64,000 bases of DNA from Pseudomonas jessenii (GCF_002236115.1 NZ_NIWT01000001.1:372001-436000); one strand, 5' to 3'; numbered from the stretch's first letter, positions 7,796 to 17,524 are shown. The notes: a model not told the origin generated them from the sequence alone. Translations and numbers: made by a program.

Positions 7796-9493
7796 TCAAC
7801 TGACCAGGGTCGTTTCAGTCGAACAGCCCGCAGTCGCGAGTACGCGCAAGTCCCTACGCAATATCTTGCCCACTGTGGACTTGGGCAGCGCCGTCAGGAA
7901 CCGCACCTGTCGGGGCACTTTGTAGGCCGCAAGGTGCGCGCGGCAGTGCTCGATCAGCATGGCTTCATCGAGCGCGGCATTCGCGGCCTTGACGACATAC
8001 AGGTAGACGGATTCACCACTGCGCTCATCCGGCATACCGATAACGGCGCATTCGCTGACACCTGTGCAATTGGCAACAACTACCTCCACCTCGTTGGGGT
8101 AAACGTTGAAGCCCGAGACAATGATCAAATCCTTTTTGCGATCGACGATCTTGAGTAAACCGTCCGCGGCAAAAATGCCGATGTCGCCGGTGCGAAAGTA
8201 ACCATCGGCGGTAAACGCCTTGGCATTGGCAGAGGGTTTTTGCCAGTAACCGGACATTATCTGGGGACCCTTGGCGCAAATTTCTCCTGCCTCGCCGAGC
8301 GTGGCAGGTTGATCATCGTCCTTGAGCAACACGATGTCGGTCGAAGGCAAAGGCAAACCCACTGCCGCCGAGAAATTGCTCTGCCCCATGACGTTCAGAC
8401 ACAAAATGGCCGACGTCTCGGAGAGGCCGTAGCCTTCGAGGATTTCCTGACCGGTGATGTTCTTCCACTGCGTCGAGGTTGCGGGCAGTACCGCTGCACC
8501 GCCGCCAATGGCCAGTCGCAGGCGCGAGAAATCCACTTCACCAATGCGCGGGTGGCGGACCAGCGCGCCATACAGTGTATTGACCCCCGTCAACAGCGTT
8601 GGTCGGGCTCTGATCAGCGTGTCGACCAGATCATCGCTATTGCGTGCATCGGGGATCAGCCAGTTCTCGGCCCCAGCCGAAAAGCAGATCAGCAGATTGA
8701 TCGTCAGAGCGAAAACGTGGAACAGCGGTAGCGCCGTGACCACCACGTTGTCACCGTCCGTGTCGAACATATCAGGCAGAAAAGCGCGCGCCTGCATGAT
8801 GTTGGCGACCAGATTGCGGTGAGACAGGGCGGCACCTTTTGAGGGACCCGTTGTACCACCGGTGTACTGCAGAAAGAGCAAGTCGTCGCCGGTCAGCTCG
8901 ACCGGTTTGAACTGCATCGTGCCGCCCTCGCGCAGGGCATCGACGAAACGCGTCAACGGAAATCCCGGCGATGACTTGATATCGGTCTCACTAGTCGCCA
9001 CTAGCCCGTCCAGGGTGTCGCCAGGGTGTACCACGATGACTTTTCTGATTGTTGTGCTGACCAGTATCGACTCCAGCGTAGGGAGGGCACTGGCGATGAT
9101 GACAATGGTCTGGACCCCGGCGTCATTGAGCTGGTGCAAGAGCTCCTGCGGGGTGTACATCGGGTTGACATTAACCTGGGCTGCACCGGCCCGGAGGATG
9201 CCGAACATGGCGACAGGAAATGCCGGAATATTGGGCAACATGACTGCGATACGATCCCCGCGTTGCACGCCGAGGTGCTGCAGGTAGGCGGCAAATGCGC
9301 ATGACTGCTTGTCTACATCGGCATAACTGAGTGAACGATTGAAGCAGCGGAATGCTGTATGGCTGGCATAACGCTGCATTGCCGCTTCTGCCATGGCGAC
9401 GACCGTAGGACAGGCGTCGGGGTTGATATCGGTGGGTACGCGGGCGTCGTAACTCTGTTGCCAATGACGAGGAGGAGTGAAGGGTGTGGTCAT
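7796..9493 (-). CDS. Acyl-CoA synthetase (AMP-forming), long-chain/fatty-acid type
   Basis: The 565-residue enzyme has the adenylation core FLQYTGGTTGPSKGAALSH, the EGYGLSETSA motif and GYFRTGDIG, then the hinge DRKKDLIIVSGFNVYP and the C-terminal catalytic lysine region PKSTVGKILRR. These define acyl-CoA ligases that activate a carboxylic acid with ATP and CoA. The ATG at 9493 follows AGCAGG; a TTG two codons upstream is less likely. It is the last gene of a leftward unit (BKACE, MFS, Rieske, ligase). It probably activates the imported acid or a keto acid product for beta-oxidation. The precise substrate cannot be read from sequence. Confidence 0.9.
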   Translation of the reverse strand: MTTPFTPPRHWQQSYDARVPTDINPDACPTVVAMAEAAMQRYASHTAFRCFNRSLSYADVDKQSCAFAAYLQHLGVQRGDRIAVMLPNIPAFPVAMFGILRAGAAQVNVNPMYTPQELLHQLNDAGVQTIVIIASALPTLESILVSTTIRKVIVVHPGDTLDGLVATSETDIKSSPGFPLTRFVDALREGGTMQFKPVELTGDDLLFLQYTGGTTGPSKGAALSHRNLVANIMQARAFLPDMFDTDGDNVVVTALPLFHVFALTINLLICFSAGAENWLIPDARNSDDLVDTLIRARPTLLTGVNTLYGALVRHPRIGEVDFSRLRLAIGGGAAVLPATSTQWKNITGQEILEGYGLSETSAILCLNVMGQSNFSAAVGLPLPSTDIVLLKDDDQPATLGEAGEICAKGPQIMSGYWQKPSANAKAFTADGYFRTGDIGIFAADGLLKIVDRKKDLIIVSGFNVYPNEVEVVVANCTGVSECAVIGMPDERSGESVYLYVVKAANAALDEAMLIEHCRAHLAAYKVPRQVRFLTALPKSTVGKILRRDLRVLATAGCSTETTLVS

Positions 9494-9512
9494 GATCAAC
9501 CTGCTATTGAAG

Positions 9513-9839
9513 TTATAGGTGGCTGGTGATGGGGGTGGGCAGAGTGATACGAATGCGGTCCTCGACGACCTCTACCGGATAGGCACGCACGTTCATGCCA
9601 CCACCGCGCATGCAGCCATTGGCAAGGTCGAAGCTCAGCCCATGGGCGGGGCATCGCACGAAGCGACCGTCGAGTTTGCCGAACAACAGCGAGGCGCCGT
9701 TGTGGGGGCAACTGTCGTCGATGGCGTAAATCTGACCATCGATGTTGAACAACGCGATATCGACGCCATCGGATTGCACGCGAGCGCGTTTCCCTGTGCC
9801 CAGATCAACAGAGCCGGGCACATCCAGGGTATGCGTCAT
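9513..9839 (-). CDS. Rieske [2Fe-2S] ferredoxin
   Basis: The 108-residue protein has the two Rieske cluster-binding motifs in order, CPHNGASL (C-x-H) and CPAHGLSFD (C-x-x-H). It is the size of the small ferredoxins that feed electrons to ring-hydroxylating or Rieske-type oxygenases. No oxygenase alpha subunit or reductase lies in this window, so its partner must be elsewhere or it serves another enzyme. A strong GGAGG precedes the ATG at 9839 by seven bases, and only 19 bp separate it from the downstream ligase gene, indicating co-transcription. Confidence 0.9.
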   Translation of the reverse strand: MTHTLDVPGSVDLGTGKRARVQSDGVDIALFNIDGQIYAIDDSCPHNGASLLFGKLDGRFVRCPAHGLSFDLANGCMRGGGMNVRAYPVEVVEDRIRITLPTPITSHL

Positions 9840-9900
9840 GATTTTGCCTCCAGATTTTGGCAGGGCTTGGTCGGCGACTTGCGCTTGTTATGCCGCCGGA

Positions 9901-11187
9901 TCAGGAACAAGGTTGAGGGCATATGCGCTGAAGATCAGAGCAATAGTTGCGAACACCCACCATCAGCACCAACGCGGCAGCAACGCCCGCCAATGGCAGC
10001 AGTTGCAGGGCCGACGCTAGGCCAATGCGATCGGCGAGCAAGCCAGTGACGAAGGGACCGGGGGCCATGCCCAATAGATTGTTTGCAATGGCCAGTGTGG
10101 CCATTGCGGTGCTGTGAAGGGCAGGTGGCGTCAGGTCGGCGACCATGGTGCCGGAGGGGCCGACGATGCCACCGCCAACGAACATCGCCAGGCCGATCAT
10201 GACCAACTGCGCCATGCCTGCAGGCATCTGAAAGGCCACGGTCAACAGCGCGCTGCACAGCAGGCAGTAGCCCATGGTCAGCCTGATCTTGCGCGTTGGT
10301 GAGCCGTTGCAAAGCCGGTCGGCGATGGCGCCGCACAATGGCATGCCGACCGCCGTGCAGAGCATGAAGATGGCGGCGACGGCACCGGCGTTCGTCAGCG
10401 GCATGTCGTAGACACGATTCAAATAGCTGGGCAACCACGTCAGCAAGGCGCCGATCGTGAACAGCTGTAGGCCGCTGCCGATATAGATGCTCAGCACCGA
10501 AGACGTCGAAAACAGGCTGCTGAGCGGAGGATGAGCCCTGGTCAGACTCGAGCCCGCGCTCGGGCGAGGCGATTCGATGCGTCCAGGCCGTACAACCAGC
10601 GCGTACACCGCCGTCAGTGCAATGCCATAGATGGCCATGCCAACAAAAGACGCACGCCAGCCAAAATGGGTCGCCAGGACTCCACCCAGGCCAATGCCGA
10701 GCACGGAACCCACCATGCTCCCGGCCAGGAAGGCCCCCGTGACCGTGGACCGTTGTTGCGGTGGAAAGATGCTCAGCACCACAGCAAGACCGACGCTGCC
10801 ATAGGCCGCTTCACCGAGGCCGATGAAGAAGCGCGCCACGAACATTTCCTGATAGTTGGAGGCAAAACCGCACATCAGGGTCGCCAGGCTCCAGACCGCC
10901 GCCATGAGAATCAGACTGCGGATGCGTCCCAGGCGATCGGCGACCAACGACAACGGAAAGGCCAGCACACCGACGGCAATGGCGACGACGCTGGAAAGCG
11001 CGCCAAGCTCGGAATCGGAGAGGCCCCACTCGGCCTTGAGCTGCGGAAAAACCACCGTCAGCACCTGCCGCGACATGAAGTCAGACAGCAGCAGTCCGAA
11101 GGTCAGGGCGAAGACCACCCAGGCGTAGGGCCTTGCGACACGTCGCCAGGTGTCACTGCGTACTTCCATTGGAGCATGCAAAGTCAC
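9901..11187 (-). CDS. MFS transporter, probable aromatic/organic acid:H+ symporter type
   Basis: A twelve-helix major facilitator protein with the loop 2-3 motif LVADRLGRIRS and RFFIGLGEAAYG in helix 4. Length from the chosen start is 428 residues. The open frame reaches 11265, but AGAGGAAA lies just before a GTG at 11187; an ATG six codons further in is an alternative. It lies between the keto acid cleavage gene and the Rieske gene and probably imports the substrate of the pathway. Assignment within MFS beyond an organic-acid carrier is uncertain. Confidence 0.82.
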   Translation of the reverse strand: MTLHAPMEVRSDTWRRVARPYAWVVFALTFGLLLSDFMSRQVLTVVFPQLKAEWGLSDSELGALSSVVAIAVGVLAFPLSLVADRLGRIRSLILMAAVWSLATLMCGFASNYQEMFVARFFIGLGEAAYGSVGLAVVLSIFPPQQRSTVTGAFLAGSMVGSVLGIGLGGVLATHFGWRASFVGMAIYGIALTAVYALVVRPGRIESPRPSAGSSLTRAHPPLSSLFSTSSVLSIYIGSGLQLFTIGALLTWLPSYLNRVYDMPLTNAGAVAAIFMLCTAVGMPLCGAIADRLCNGSPTRKIRLTMGYCLLCSALLTVAFQMPAGMAQLVMIGLAMFVGGGIVGPSGTMVADLTPPALHSTAMATLAIANNLLGMAPGPFVTGLLADRIGLASALQLLPLAGVAAALVLMVGVRNYCSDLQRICPQPCS

Positions 11188-11301
11188 GGTGTCTTTCCTC
11201 TTGTTACGGCCGCGTTCAATTCGCAGCTCTTGAAATGACGTGTAGCGGGGCTTTGCGGGGCGCACGCCGGTACTGCAAGCGTGCGCCTCGCAAGGTTCGA
11301 C

Positions 11302-12357
11302 TCAGCCGAATTGGGTGAAGCCTTTCTGACCGGCCTTGCGGTTCGGCGCGAAGCCGTTCTCGGCCAGCGTCTGATCGGCGTCCTTGTAGAACGTGCCGAT
11401 CTTGTAGATCTCGCGGGCCTCCTTGCCATTGGCCACTTCGCGACCCATTTCCCTGGAAATGCGCACCAGTTGCTCGATCTGCTCGACATTGCTCATCTTG
11501 CGATCGCGGCCTTGGGTCCAGAGGTTGTCCTCGGTGCCGCAACGCACATGCATCCCCATGGCAATCGCCATCACGTTCAGCGGCAAGACATTGAGCATGG
11601 CGGTTTCCAGGGTCAGTACGGCGCCGTCTGGACAGGCACGCACGAAGTTCGCCAGGTTGTAGAGATTGGGGGCGTCGGAACCACCACCAATCGCCACCCA
11701 GGTCAGGACCAACGGAACATTGCAGACGCCGCGGCGCATCATGCGCTCGACCGTTTCGAACGACGGGATGTTGCCGAGCTGGAATTGCGTTTGAATGCCA
11801 CTGGCCGAGAGTCGCTTGATGTGCTCCTCGACCCATTCCGGGCCGGCCGGAATCGTCATTTCGCGGTAGGCGCGATAGATCTCTGGCGTGGCTATGCTGG
11901 TGCCGGCAAGATCGGCTTCGCACATCTGTTCGACGATGTTCATCTGGTTGCTGTTGATGGCAATCGTCACCTGGTCGGGTTTGGGCGAGAGTTCGGCAAG
12001 CATGTGGCGGGTGTCATCGGAGAGCCATTTGGCGACGTCGCTATCACCCTCCGGGGCGAAGGAAATCGAGCCACCGACCTGAATGATCATGTCCGGTACC
12101 GCTTCACGTACGCCGGCGATCAGTTCATTGAACTTGGACAGTCTCTTGGAGCCTTTGCCATCGAGCTCACGGACATGCAGGTGAAGCACAGTGGCGCCGG
12201 CGTTATAGCAATCAACCGCCATCTGCACTTGCTCTGCCATGGTGACAGGGATGTCTTCCGGGAAGTCCGAAGGCATCCACTCCGGAGCGTAGGGAGCAAC
12301 GGTGATGACGAGCTTTTGTTGATTTTCCGGGTGCAGGGATCCGTCGAGAAAGTTCAT
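11302..12357 (-). CDS. BKACE-family beta-keto acid cleavage enzyme (DUF849)
   Basis: The 351-residue protein carries the BKACE metal-binding HxH motif (VLHLHVRELDGKG) plus the conserved IIQVGGS and GGGSDAPNLYNL-like stretches of this TIM-barrel family. Characterised members, such as 3-keto-5-aminohexanoate cleavage enzyme, condense a beta-keto acid with acetyl-CoA to give a CoA thioester and acetoacetate. The ATG at 12357 has GGAG six bases upstream, so it is preferred over one four codons earlier. It is the first gene of a leftward unit and diverges from the AraC gene at 12570. The substrate of this member is unknown. Confidence 0.88.
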   Translation of the reverse strand: MNFLDGSLHPENQQKLVITVAPYAPEWMPSDFPEDIPVTMAEQVQMAVDCYNAGATVLHLHVRELDGKGSKRLSKFNELIAGVREAVPDMIIQVGGSISFAPEGDSDVAKWLSDDTRHMLAELSPKPDQVTIAINSNQMNIVEQMCEADLAGTSIATPEIYRAYREMTIPAGPEWVEEHIKRLSASGIQTQFQLGNIPSFETVERMMRRGVCNVPLVLTWVAIGGGSDAPNLYNLANFVRACPDGAVLTLETAMLNVLPLNVMAIAMGMHVRCGTEDNLWTQGRDRKMSNVEQIEQLVRISREMGREVANGKEAREIYKIGTFYKDADQTLAENGFAPNRKAGQKGFTQFG

Positions 12358-12446
12358 GCGTGACTCCAATCTGTTGTTGTTTTTGTGCTTTCAAAAACAC
12401 TGATGTTGTTTGGTGCATGGCTTTACTTTGAGGTAGCTGGCAGGTG

Positions 12447-12488
12447 AAAACTTCTCATCACGTGCCAAAAACCTTTCATTTCGTGCCA
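12447..12488 (-). promoter_or_regulatory. AraC-type 21-bp direct repeat upstream of the BKACE operon
   Basis: On the minus strand two abutting 21-bp units begin TGGCACG and contain ATGARA and a GTTTT end. A CAAAGTAAAG box follows about 20 bp downstream. The arrangement matches the repeat upstream of the YeiH gene. It lies in the divergent region shared with the AraC gene that starts at 12570, the expected position for its operator. Confidence 0.6.
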
Positions 12489-12569
12489 GGAACAGTGGTG
12501 TCATCAATCGCTGCCATATAATCGATTGCAGGCATAGCCGATTGCGGTCGGCCACTAAGAGGAGATGAG

Positions 12570-13592
12570 ATGGGAGCGTTCGTAAGAGCTGCAACGCTCA
12601 AGCACTACATGGAGGTGGCGCAGACGCTTGGCCTGAATCCGGACGAAATGCTGCGTGGCGTCGGCCTGACGCCAAACATGCTCAGCGACCCGGAATCCCT
12701 ACTGCCGCTGGAGGCGGCGCTCAAGCTGCTGGAGAGTTCTGCGGATCATTCATCGTGCCCGACCTTTGGCCTGCGCATGGCAGAAGCCCGGCGCATGTCG
12801 GATATCGGAGTCGTCAGTTTGCTGCTCAGTCATCAGCGCACGCTGCGGGATATGTTGCTGACCAGTATCGAGTATCGGCACCTGCTTAATCGGACGCTGG
12901 CCATGAACCTGGAAACGGTGGGCAAGATGGTGCTGATCCGGGAGGAGGTCATGGCAGAGGCGGGCGTGCCCAAGCGACAAGCCACCGAATTGGCCATTGG
13001 AATTCTGCACCGTACGTGCAAATCGGTCATGGGCAGCCAGTGGAATCCGCAGAGTGTCCATTTCTGCCATGAAGCGCCGGCAAGCCAGCATGAACACACG
13101 CGGTTCTTTCGTTGCCGGGTGGTGTTCGACGCCGAGTTCGATGGCATCGTCTGCAGTAAAGAAGACATTGATCAACTCAATCCACAGGCCGACCTGGCGA
13201 TGGTCGGTTATGCGCGTCAGTTCATGGACTCGATGGAAGGCGCCAATGAACGCTCGGTGATTTTCGATGTGCGCAAGGCAATCTATCTGTTGATGCCGGT
13301 CGGACGCGCCACTATCCATCAGGTTGCCTATGCACAAGCGGTCAGCGTGCGAACCCTGCAACGTGAACTTGACGAAGTGGGCCTGACATTTTCCGCGCTG
13401 CTCAACGCGGTACGTCGCGAACTGGCTTTACGCTACATGGAAAACAGGAACTATTCGCTGCAGCGTGTGGGCATGATGCTCGGTTATACGGTTCCAACTT
13501 CATTCACGCGCTGGTTCTGCGCTGAATTCGGATGTGCGCCACGGGAATGGCGCAACCGCAGCAAACAGGTCGACAGCGATTCTTCTACCTGA
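12570..13592 (+). CDS. AraC-family transcriptional regulator (OruR-like)
   Basis: The 340-residue regulator has an N-terminal arabinose-binding-like domain and C-terminal helix-turn-helix pair (IHQVAYAQAVSVRTLQREL, LQRVGMMLGYTVPTSFTRWF). The start is supported by GAGGAGATGAG before the ATG. It diverges from the BKACE operon and is a paralogue of the regulator at 4882. The shared direct repeats at 7595 and 12447 suggest that it controls both the BKACE operon and the YeiH exporter. It may also control the rightward envelope/beta-oxidation genes, although I see no matching repeat in front of them. Confidence 0.9.
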   Translation: MGAFVRAATLKHYMEVAQTLGLNPDEMLRGVGLTPNMLSDPESLLPLEAALKLLESSADHSSCPTFGLRMAEARRMSDIGVVSLLLSHQRTLRDMLLTSIEYRHLLNRTLAMNLETVGKMVLIREEVMAEAGVPKRQATELAIGILHRTCKSVMGSQWNPQSVHFCHEAPASQHEHTRFFRCRVVFDAEFDGIVCSKEDIDQLNPQADLAMVGYARQFMDSMEGANERSVIFDVRKAIYLLMPVGRATIHQVAYAQAVSVRTLQRELDEVGLTFSALLNAVRRELALRYMENRNYSLQRVGMMLGYTVPTSFTRWFCAEFGCAPREWRNRSKQVDSDSST

Positions 13593-13608
13593 CCGGTCGA
13601 TATCCCGC

Positions 13609-14080
13609 TGTAGGAGCTGGCTTGTCGGGTCGCCGCATCGCAGCGAAGGCGGCCTGACAGCCGACTTATTGTTTGTCGACGGAGTACATATCCATTGCTG
13701 CGGTAAAGGCGGCTTAGGGTTTCGCCCTTACGGCGAGTCACTTGGAAAAGCCCCAAGTAACCAAGGGCTCTTGCCCCTTTCGTTCGGTGCCTCGCCAAGG
13801 CTCGGCATTCCCTCGCTCCGGTCCTGCTCCGTGGGCCCGCCGCGATCGGCCATCCATGGCCGTACGCGGCTAACCCGGCATCCATGCCGGGTTGCCCACT
13901 GCGCAGAACCTCCACTCGGCCTCTCGAGGGGGCAAGAAGATCAAAAGCAAAAGCAAAGCAAAAGCCAACGCGAGGCGGCCGACCGGCCGGCCTCACCGTT
14001 TTTTCCGGACCGTCTGTCCGGCGTCCCGAAATGTCAAACCGATGCCCCGACAAGTCAATCCGGATCGAAGCCGGGCTCTT
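13609..14080. repeat. Intergenic repeat block: REP-like palindrome plus dispersed Pseudomonas-type element
   Basis: The 620-bp gap between the AraC gene and the DUF1302 gene holds no convincing gene. It begins with a degenerate REP-like sequence (GTAGGAGCTGGCTTG and a downstream inverted partner, about 13609-13660). From about 13710 to 14080 follows a palindrome-rich, low-complexity block. Examples are AACCCGGCAT facing ATGCCGGGTT near 13872-13893 and GGCCATCCATGGCC just before it, then runs of CAAAAGCAAAG. Several overlapping frames translate to Arg/Pro-rich nonsense. I recognise the style of a dispersed intergenic repeat of fluorescent pseudomonads but cannot name its family. Confidence 0.55.
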
Positions 14081-14213
14081 AGAGTGAGTTCCGGGACCAG
14101 CGCTTACCCACCCGTAGCACGAGCCCCTATTACCCGTCGTTAGCTGCAGGCAGGAGCACGCCCGCCAGGTCTGACGTCAAGCCACAACAAAAACAATAAA
14201 GGTGTATCACCCG

Positions 14214-16118
14214 ATGAAGAGTCGTAACCTCCTGTCTGCGCGACGCCAACTGCTCGCCACGGCTATCCTGGCATCGAGCCTGCCGGCCGCCCACGCTTTC
14301 GAGTTGGATACTGGCAGCGAAGACTGGTCCGTCCGTTTCGACAACACCGTCAAGTACAACTATGGCGTGCGTACGGAAAGTGCCGACAAGCGCATTCTGG
14401 GCACGCCCAATAGCAACGACGGTGATTACAACTTCCGCAAGGCCGGCACTAACATAACCAACCGTGTCGACCTGTTGTCCGAACTGGATGTGGTCTACCA
14501 AAGCAAAATGGGCTTTCGTGTCAGCACCGCCAGTTGGTACGACAAGGCTTATGAAAATACCGGTTCGAACTCCAACCCGTTCGTGAATGGCAACGATGAA
14601 TTTTCGTCGATCTCCGGGTTTGGCGGACGTCCGGCGGCACCGGCCATTTTCGGCAGCCCGCACCTGAGCAACTATGCCCAGCGTTACTACAGCGGGCCGT
14701 CCGGTGAAGTCCTCGATGCCTTCGTGTTCTACAACACCCAGGTTGGCGAAGAGTCCCTGCTGGGTATCAAGGCTGGCCAGCACAACGTGTTCTGGGGCGA
14801 GACGGTACTCAGTCCGGTGCATTCGCTGAGCTATGGCCAGGCGTCCCTCGACTTGGCCAAGGCGGCCGCATCGCCCGGCACCGAAGCCAAGGAACTGTTC
14901 GTTCCGCGCAACCAGATTTCCACGACCTTTACCCTCAACCCCGAACTGACCTTCGGCGCCCAGTATTTTCTTGATTGGGAAGGCGCGCGCTTGCCCGAGG
15001 CCGGGACTTACTACAGTGGGTCCGACGTAGTGGGTTTCGGCGCTCAGTCATTCCTGCTGGGACATACCGGCGGTGCCGGACTGGCGGGGCCGAACGGTAC
15101 GCTGACTACCGTTCGACGCGGCCACGACTACACCCCGGACAATCAGGGTGACTGGGGCCTGATGCTCAAATGGTCACCCGAGTGGCTGGACGGAACGCTG
15201 GGTGCCTACTATCGAAAAACCTCGGACATCCTCCCGCAAGCTGTCCTCGATACGCGAGGCTTGACCAGTGTGGGCGGTGTGGGAGGGCTGCGTAACTCGA
15301 TCGGTACCACCACCTATGAATTCGCCTATGGCGATGACATCGATATCTACGGTCTGAGCCTGTCCAAGGAAGTGGGCGGTGTCAGCATCGGCAGCGATTT
15401 GAACATTCGCCACAACATGCCTCTGGCAAGCATTCCGGCGATTATCAGCGCCGCAGGTCCTGGTGGGTTGCAGGCCGGTCTTGGCTTGCTGCCGGCGCGT
15501 AGTCCGGGCACCGGCGTCATCACCGATGTGCCGCGCGACGGTGACAGCCTGGCCGCCACTGGCAACACGCTGCACTGGACCATCAACGGCCTGGTCGCTA
15601 TCGCTGATACGCCGCTGTTCGATTCGGCCACCCTGTTGGGCGAGCTGTATTACAGCAATCTGTTGAGCCTCGATAGCAAAAACAAGGCGCTCTACAAGGG
15701 CGAAGACACTTATCGCGGTATCGACAAACCTACCCGGGACAACTGGGGCATTGCCGTCAACTTCACGCCGACCTGGTACCAGGTGTTTCCCGGTGTGGAC
15801 CTGAGCGCTCCGCTGTCGGTCAACGTCGGTATCGACGGCGTTTCACCGGTGGTGGCGGGCGGTGCGGAAGATGCCGGCAACTACGCCGTCGGGGTGAGCG
15901 CTGCCGTCTACAACAAGTATTACGTAGACCTCAAGTACGTCGACGCCTTCGGGAAAACCACCAACTGCGACGACGGCGCAACCGATGGTTCGACCCCTAA
16001 CGCCCTTGACGGCACGCAGCGTTACACCTGCTTTGCGGGCGGTCTTGCTTCCGCCTCCGGCTCCGGTGCCACCGAGGATCGGGGTGCCGTTTACCTGACC
16101 CTGAAAACCACCTTCTGA
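14214..16118 (+). CDS. DUF1302-family outer-membrane protein
   Basis: The 634-residue protein starts with a signal peptide ending AAHA (about residue 28). It then has alternating short hydrophobic beta strands and ends LTLKTTF, with the terminal Phe typical of outer-membrane barrels. It matches the DUF1302 family, which is regularly paired with DUF1329 and linked to uptake of hydrophobic compounds such as lipids, steroids or terpenoids. The ATG at 14214 is chosen; a GTG four codons upstream shares the same weak AAAGG. It is the first gene of a rightward set, 35 bp before the DUF1329 gene. Confidence 0.85.
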   Translation: MKSRNLLSARRQLLATAILASSLPAAHAFELDTGSEDWSVRFDNTVKYNYGVRTESADKRILGTPNSNDGDYNFRKAGTNITNRVDLLSELDVVYQSKMGFRVSTASWYDKAYENTGSNSNPFVNGNDEFSSISGFGGRPAAPAIFGSPHLSNYAQRYYSGPSGEVLDAFVFYNTQVGEESLLGIKAGQHNVFWGETVLSPVHSLSYGQASLDLAKAAASPGTEAKELFVPRNQISTTFTLNPELTFGAQYFLDWEGARLPEAGTYYSGSDVVGFGAQSFLLGHTGGAGLAGPNGTLTTVRRGHDYTPDNQGDWGLMLKWSPEWLDGTLGAYYRKTSDILPQAVLDTRGLTSVGGVGGLRNSIGTTTYEFAYGDDIDIYGLSLSKEVGGVSIGSDLNIRHNMPLASIPAIISAAGPGGLQAGLGLLPARSPGTGVITDVPRDGDSLAATGNTLHWTINGLVAIADTPLFDSATLLGELYYSNLLSLDSKNKALYKGEDTYRGIDKPTRDNWGIAVNFTPTWYQVFPGVDLSAPLSVNVGIDGVSPVVAGGAEDAGNYAVGVSAAVYNKYYVDLKYVDAFGKTTNCDDGATDGSTPNALDGTQRYTCFAGGLASASGSGATEDRGAVYLTLKTTF

Positions 16119-16153
16119 TTCACCCAGCCTCGCGAAAGCAGGAGAACAATAAG

Positions 16154-17524
16154 ATGAAATTCGCCTATACCCTGATGGCCGCCTCCCTGGCCGCTTCCCT
16201 GGCTATGCCCCTTGCCGGGCCTGCCCACGCCGCCGTCGATGCCTCCGAAGCTGCGAAACTGGGGAACCAGTTGACCCAGGTCGGCGCCGAGAAAGCCGGT
16301 AATGCCGACGGTACCATCCCTGCGTACCAGGGGGGCTTGACCACCCCGCCGGCCAGCTTCAAGGCGGGTGACAAATTGCGCCCCGATCCGTTCGCTTCTG
16401 AAAAGCCACTGCTGGTGATCGACGGCAAGAACGTGGATCAATACAAGGGCCAGTTGACCGCAGTGACCGCCGAGTTGGCCAAGCGTTACCCGAGCTTTCG
16501 GATCGAGGTTTTCCCGACCCACCGCACAGCCGCATTGCCTAAAGGCGTGCTGGACAACACGGTGAAAAATGCCACCGCGACGCGCTCCACCGAAGGCGGC
16601 AATTCCATCGAAAACGCGCTGCCAGGCATTCCATTCCCGATCCCCAAGACAGGTGCCGAGGCGATCTGGAACCACTTGCTGCGCTATCAGGGCGTCAATA
16701 TCCAGAGCAAGTACGACAACTGGAACGTCGATTCCGCCGGTGTCGCCAGCCTGGCCACGACCGGCATCGCACAGATCAACTATGCCGCCTATGACGACCT
16801 GTCCAAACCGCTCGCCGCCGCGGACACCTATTACCAGATCAAGCTGGCCTTCACCGGTCCCGCCCGTCGTGCCGGTGAAGCTGTGCTGGTGCGCGATGCG
16901 GTCAACCCGCTGGAGCAACCTCGCCGTGGCTGGCAATACCTGCCGGGGCAGCGCCGCGTGAAGCTGGCGCCGAGCCTGGCCTACGACACGCCTAACCCGG
17001 GCAGCGCTGGCGCCTCGACGTGGGACGACTCCTTCGTCTTCAACGGTGCGCTGGACCGCTTTGACTGGAAGCTGGTGGGTAAGCAGGAAATGATCGTTCC
17101 GTACAACACTTACCGTGTGACCTATCAGAACGATTTGAAGCCGATGATGACTCCCAACCATTTGGCTCCCGAGTTCGTTCGCTGGGAAAAACATCGGGTG
17201 TGGGTAGTCGAGGCGACCCTCAAGCCGGGCGCTCGGCACATTTACGCCAAGCGCCGCTTCTATCTGGATGAGGACAGTTGGGTCGCACTGGCATCAGACC
17301 AATACGATGCGAACGGCCAGCTCTACCGCGGCGTCTACACCTTTCTCAGCCAAAGCTACGACCAACAGGTGCCGGATGCCTCGCCGTACTTGAGCTATGA
17401 CCTGATCGGTGGCACCTACAGCGCCGTCGGCTTTCCAGGTCCATACGGCGGCATCAAGTACAGCGAGGCGCTGAGCAAGACCCAGTGGTCACCGGAATCG
17501 TTGGCCGGTGCCGGCATCCGATAA
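16154..17524 (+). CDS. DUF1329-family periplasmic/outer-membrane-associated protein
   Basis: The 456-residue product has a signal peptide (cleavage after PAHA, near residue 26). Family-typical blocks include IPAYQGG, GIPFPIPKTGAEAIWNHLLRY and RRFYLDEDSW. DUF1329 proteins have a LolB-like fold and almost always accompany DUF1302 proteins, as here. A role in handling lipid-like molecules at the outer membrane is likely. AGGAG precedes the ATG by seven to eight bases. A strong terminator follows the gene, so this pair can be expressed more strongly than the genes after it. Confidence 0.85.
   Translation: MKFAYTLMAASLAASLAMPLAGPAHAAVDASEAAKLGNQLTQVGAEKAGNADGTIPAYQGGLTTPPASFKAGDKLRPDPFASEKPLLVIDGKNVDQYKGQLTAVTAELAKRYPSFRIEVFPTHRTAALPKGVLDNTVKNATATRSTEGGNSIENALPGIPFPIPKTGAEAIWNHLLRYQGVNIQSKYDNWNVDSAGVASLATTGIAQINYAAYDDLSKPLAAADTYYQIKLAFTGPARRAGEAVLVRDAVNPLEQPRRGWQYLPGQRRVKLAPSLAYDTPNPGSAGASTWDDSFVFNGALDRFDWKLVGKQEMIVPYNTYRVTYQNDLKPMMTPNHLAPEFVRWEKHRVWVVEATLKPGARHIYAKRRFYLDEDSWVALASDQYDANGQLYRGVYTFLSQSYDQQVPDASPYLSYDLIGGTYSAVGFPGPYGGIKYSEALSKTQWSPESLAGAGIR

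Noticed and set aside
13484..14143. Several overlapping frames in the 13.6-14.1 kb gap
   Set aside because: All translate to Arg/Pro/Ser-rich sequence across a palindromic repeat block and none has a ribosome binding site.
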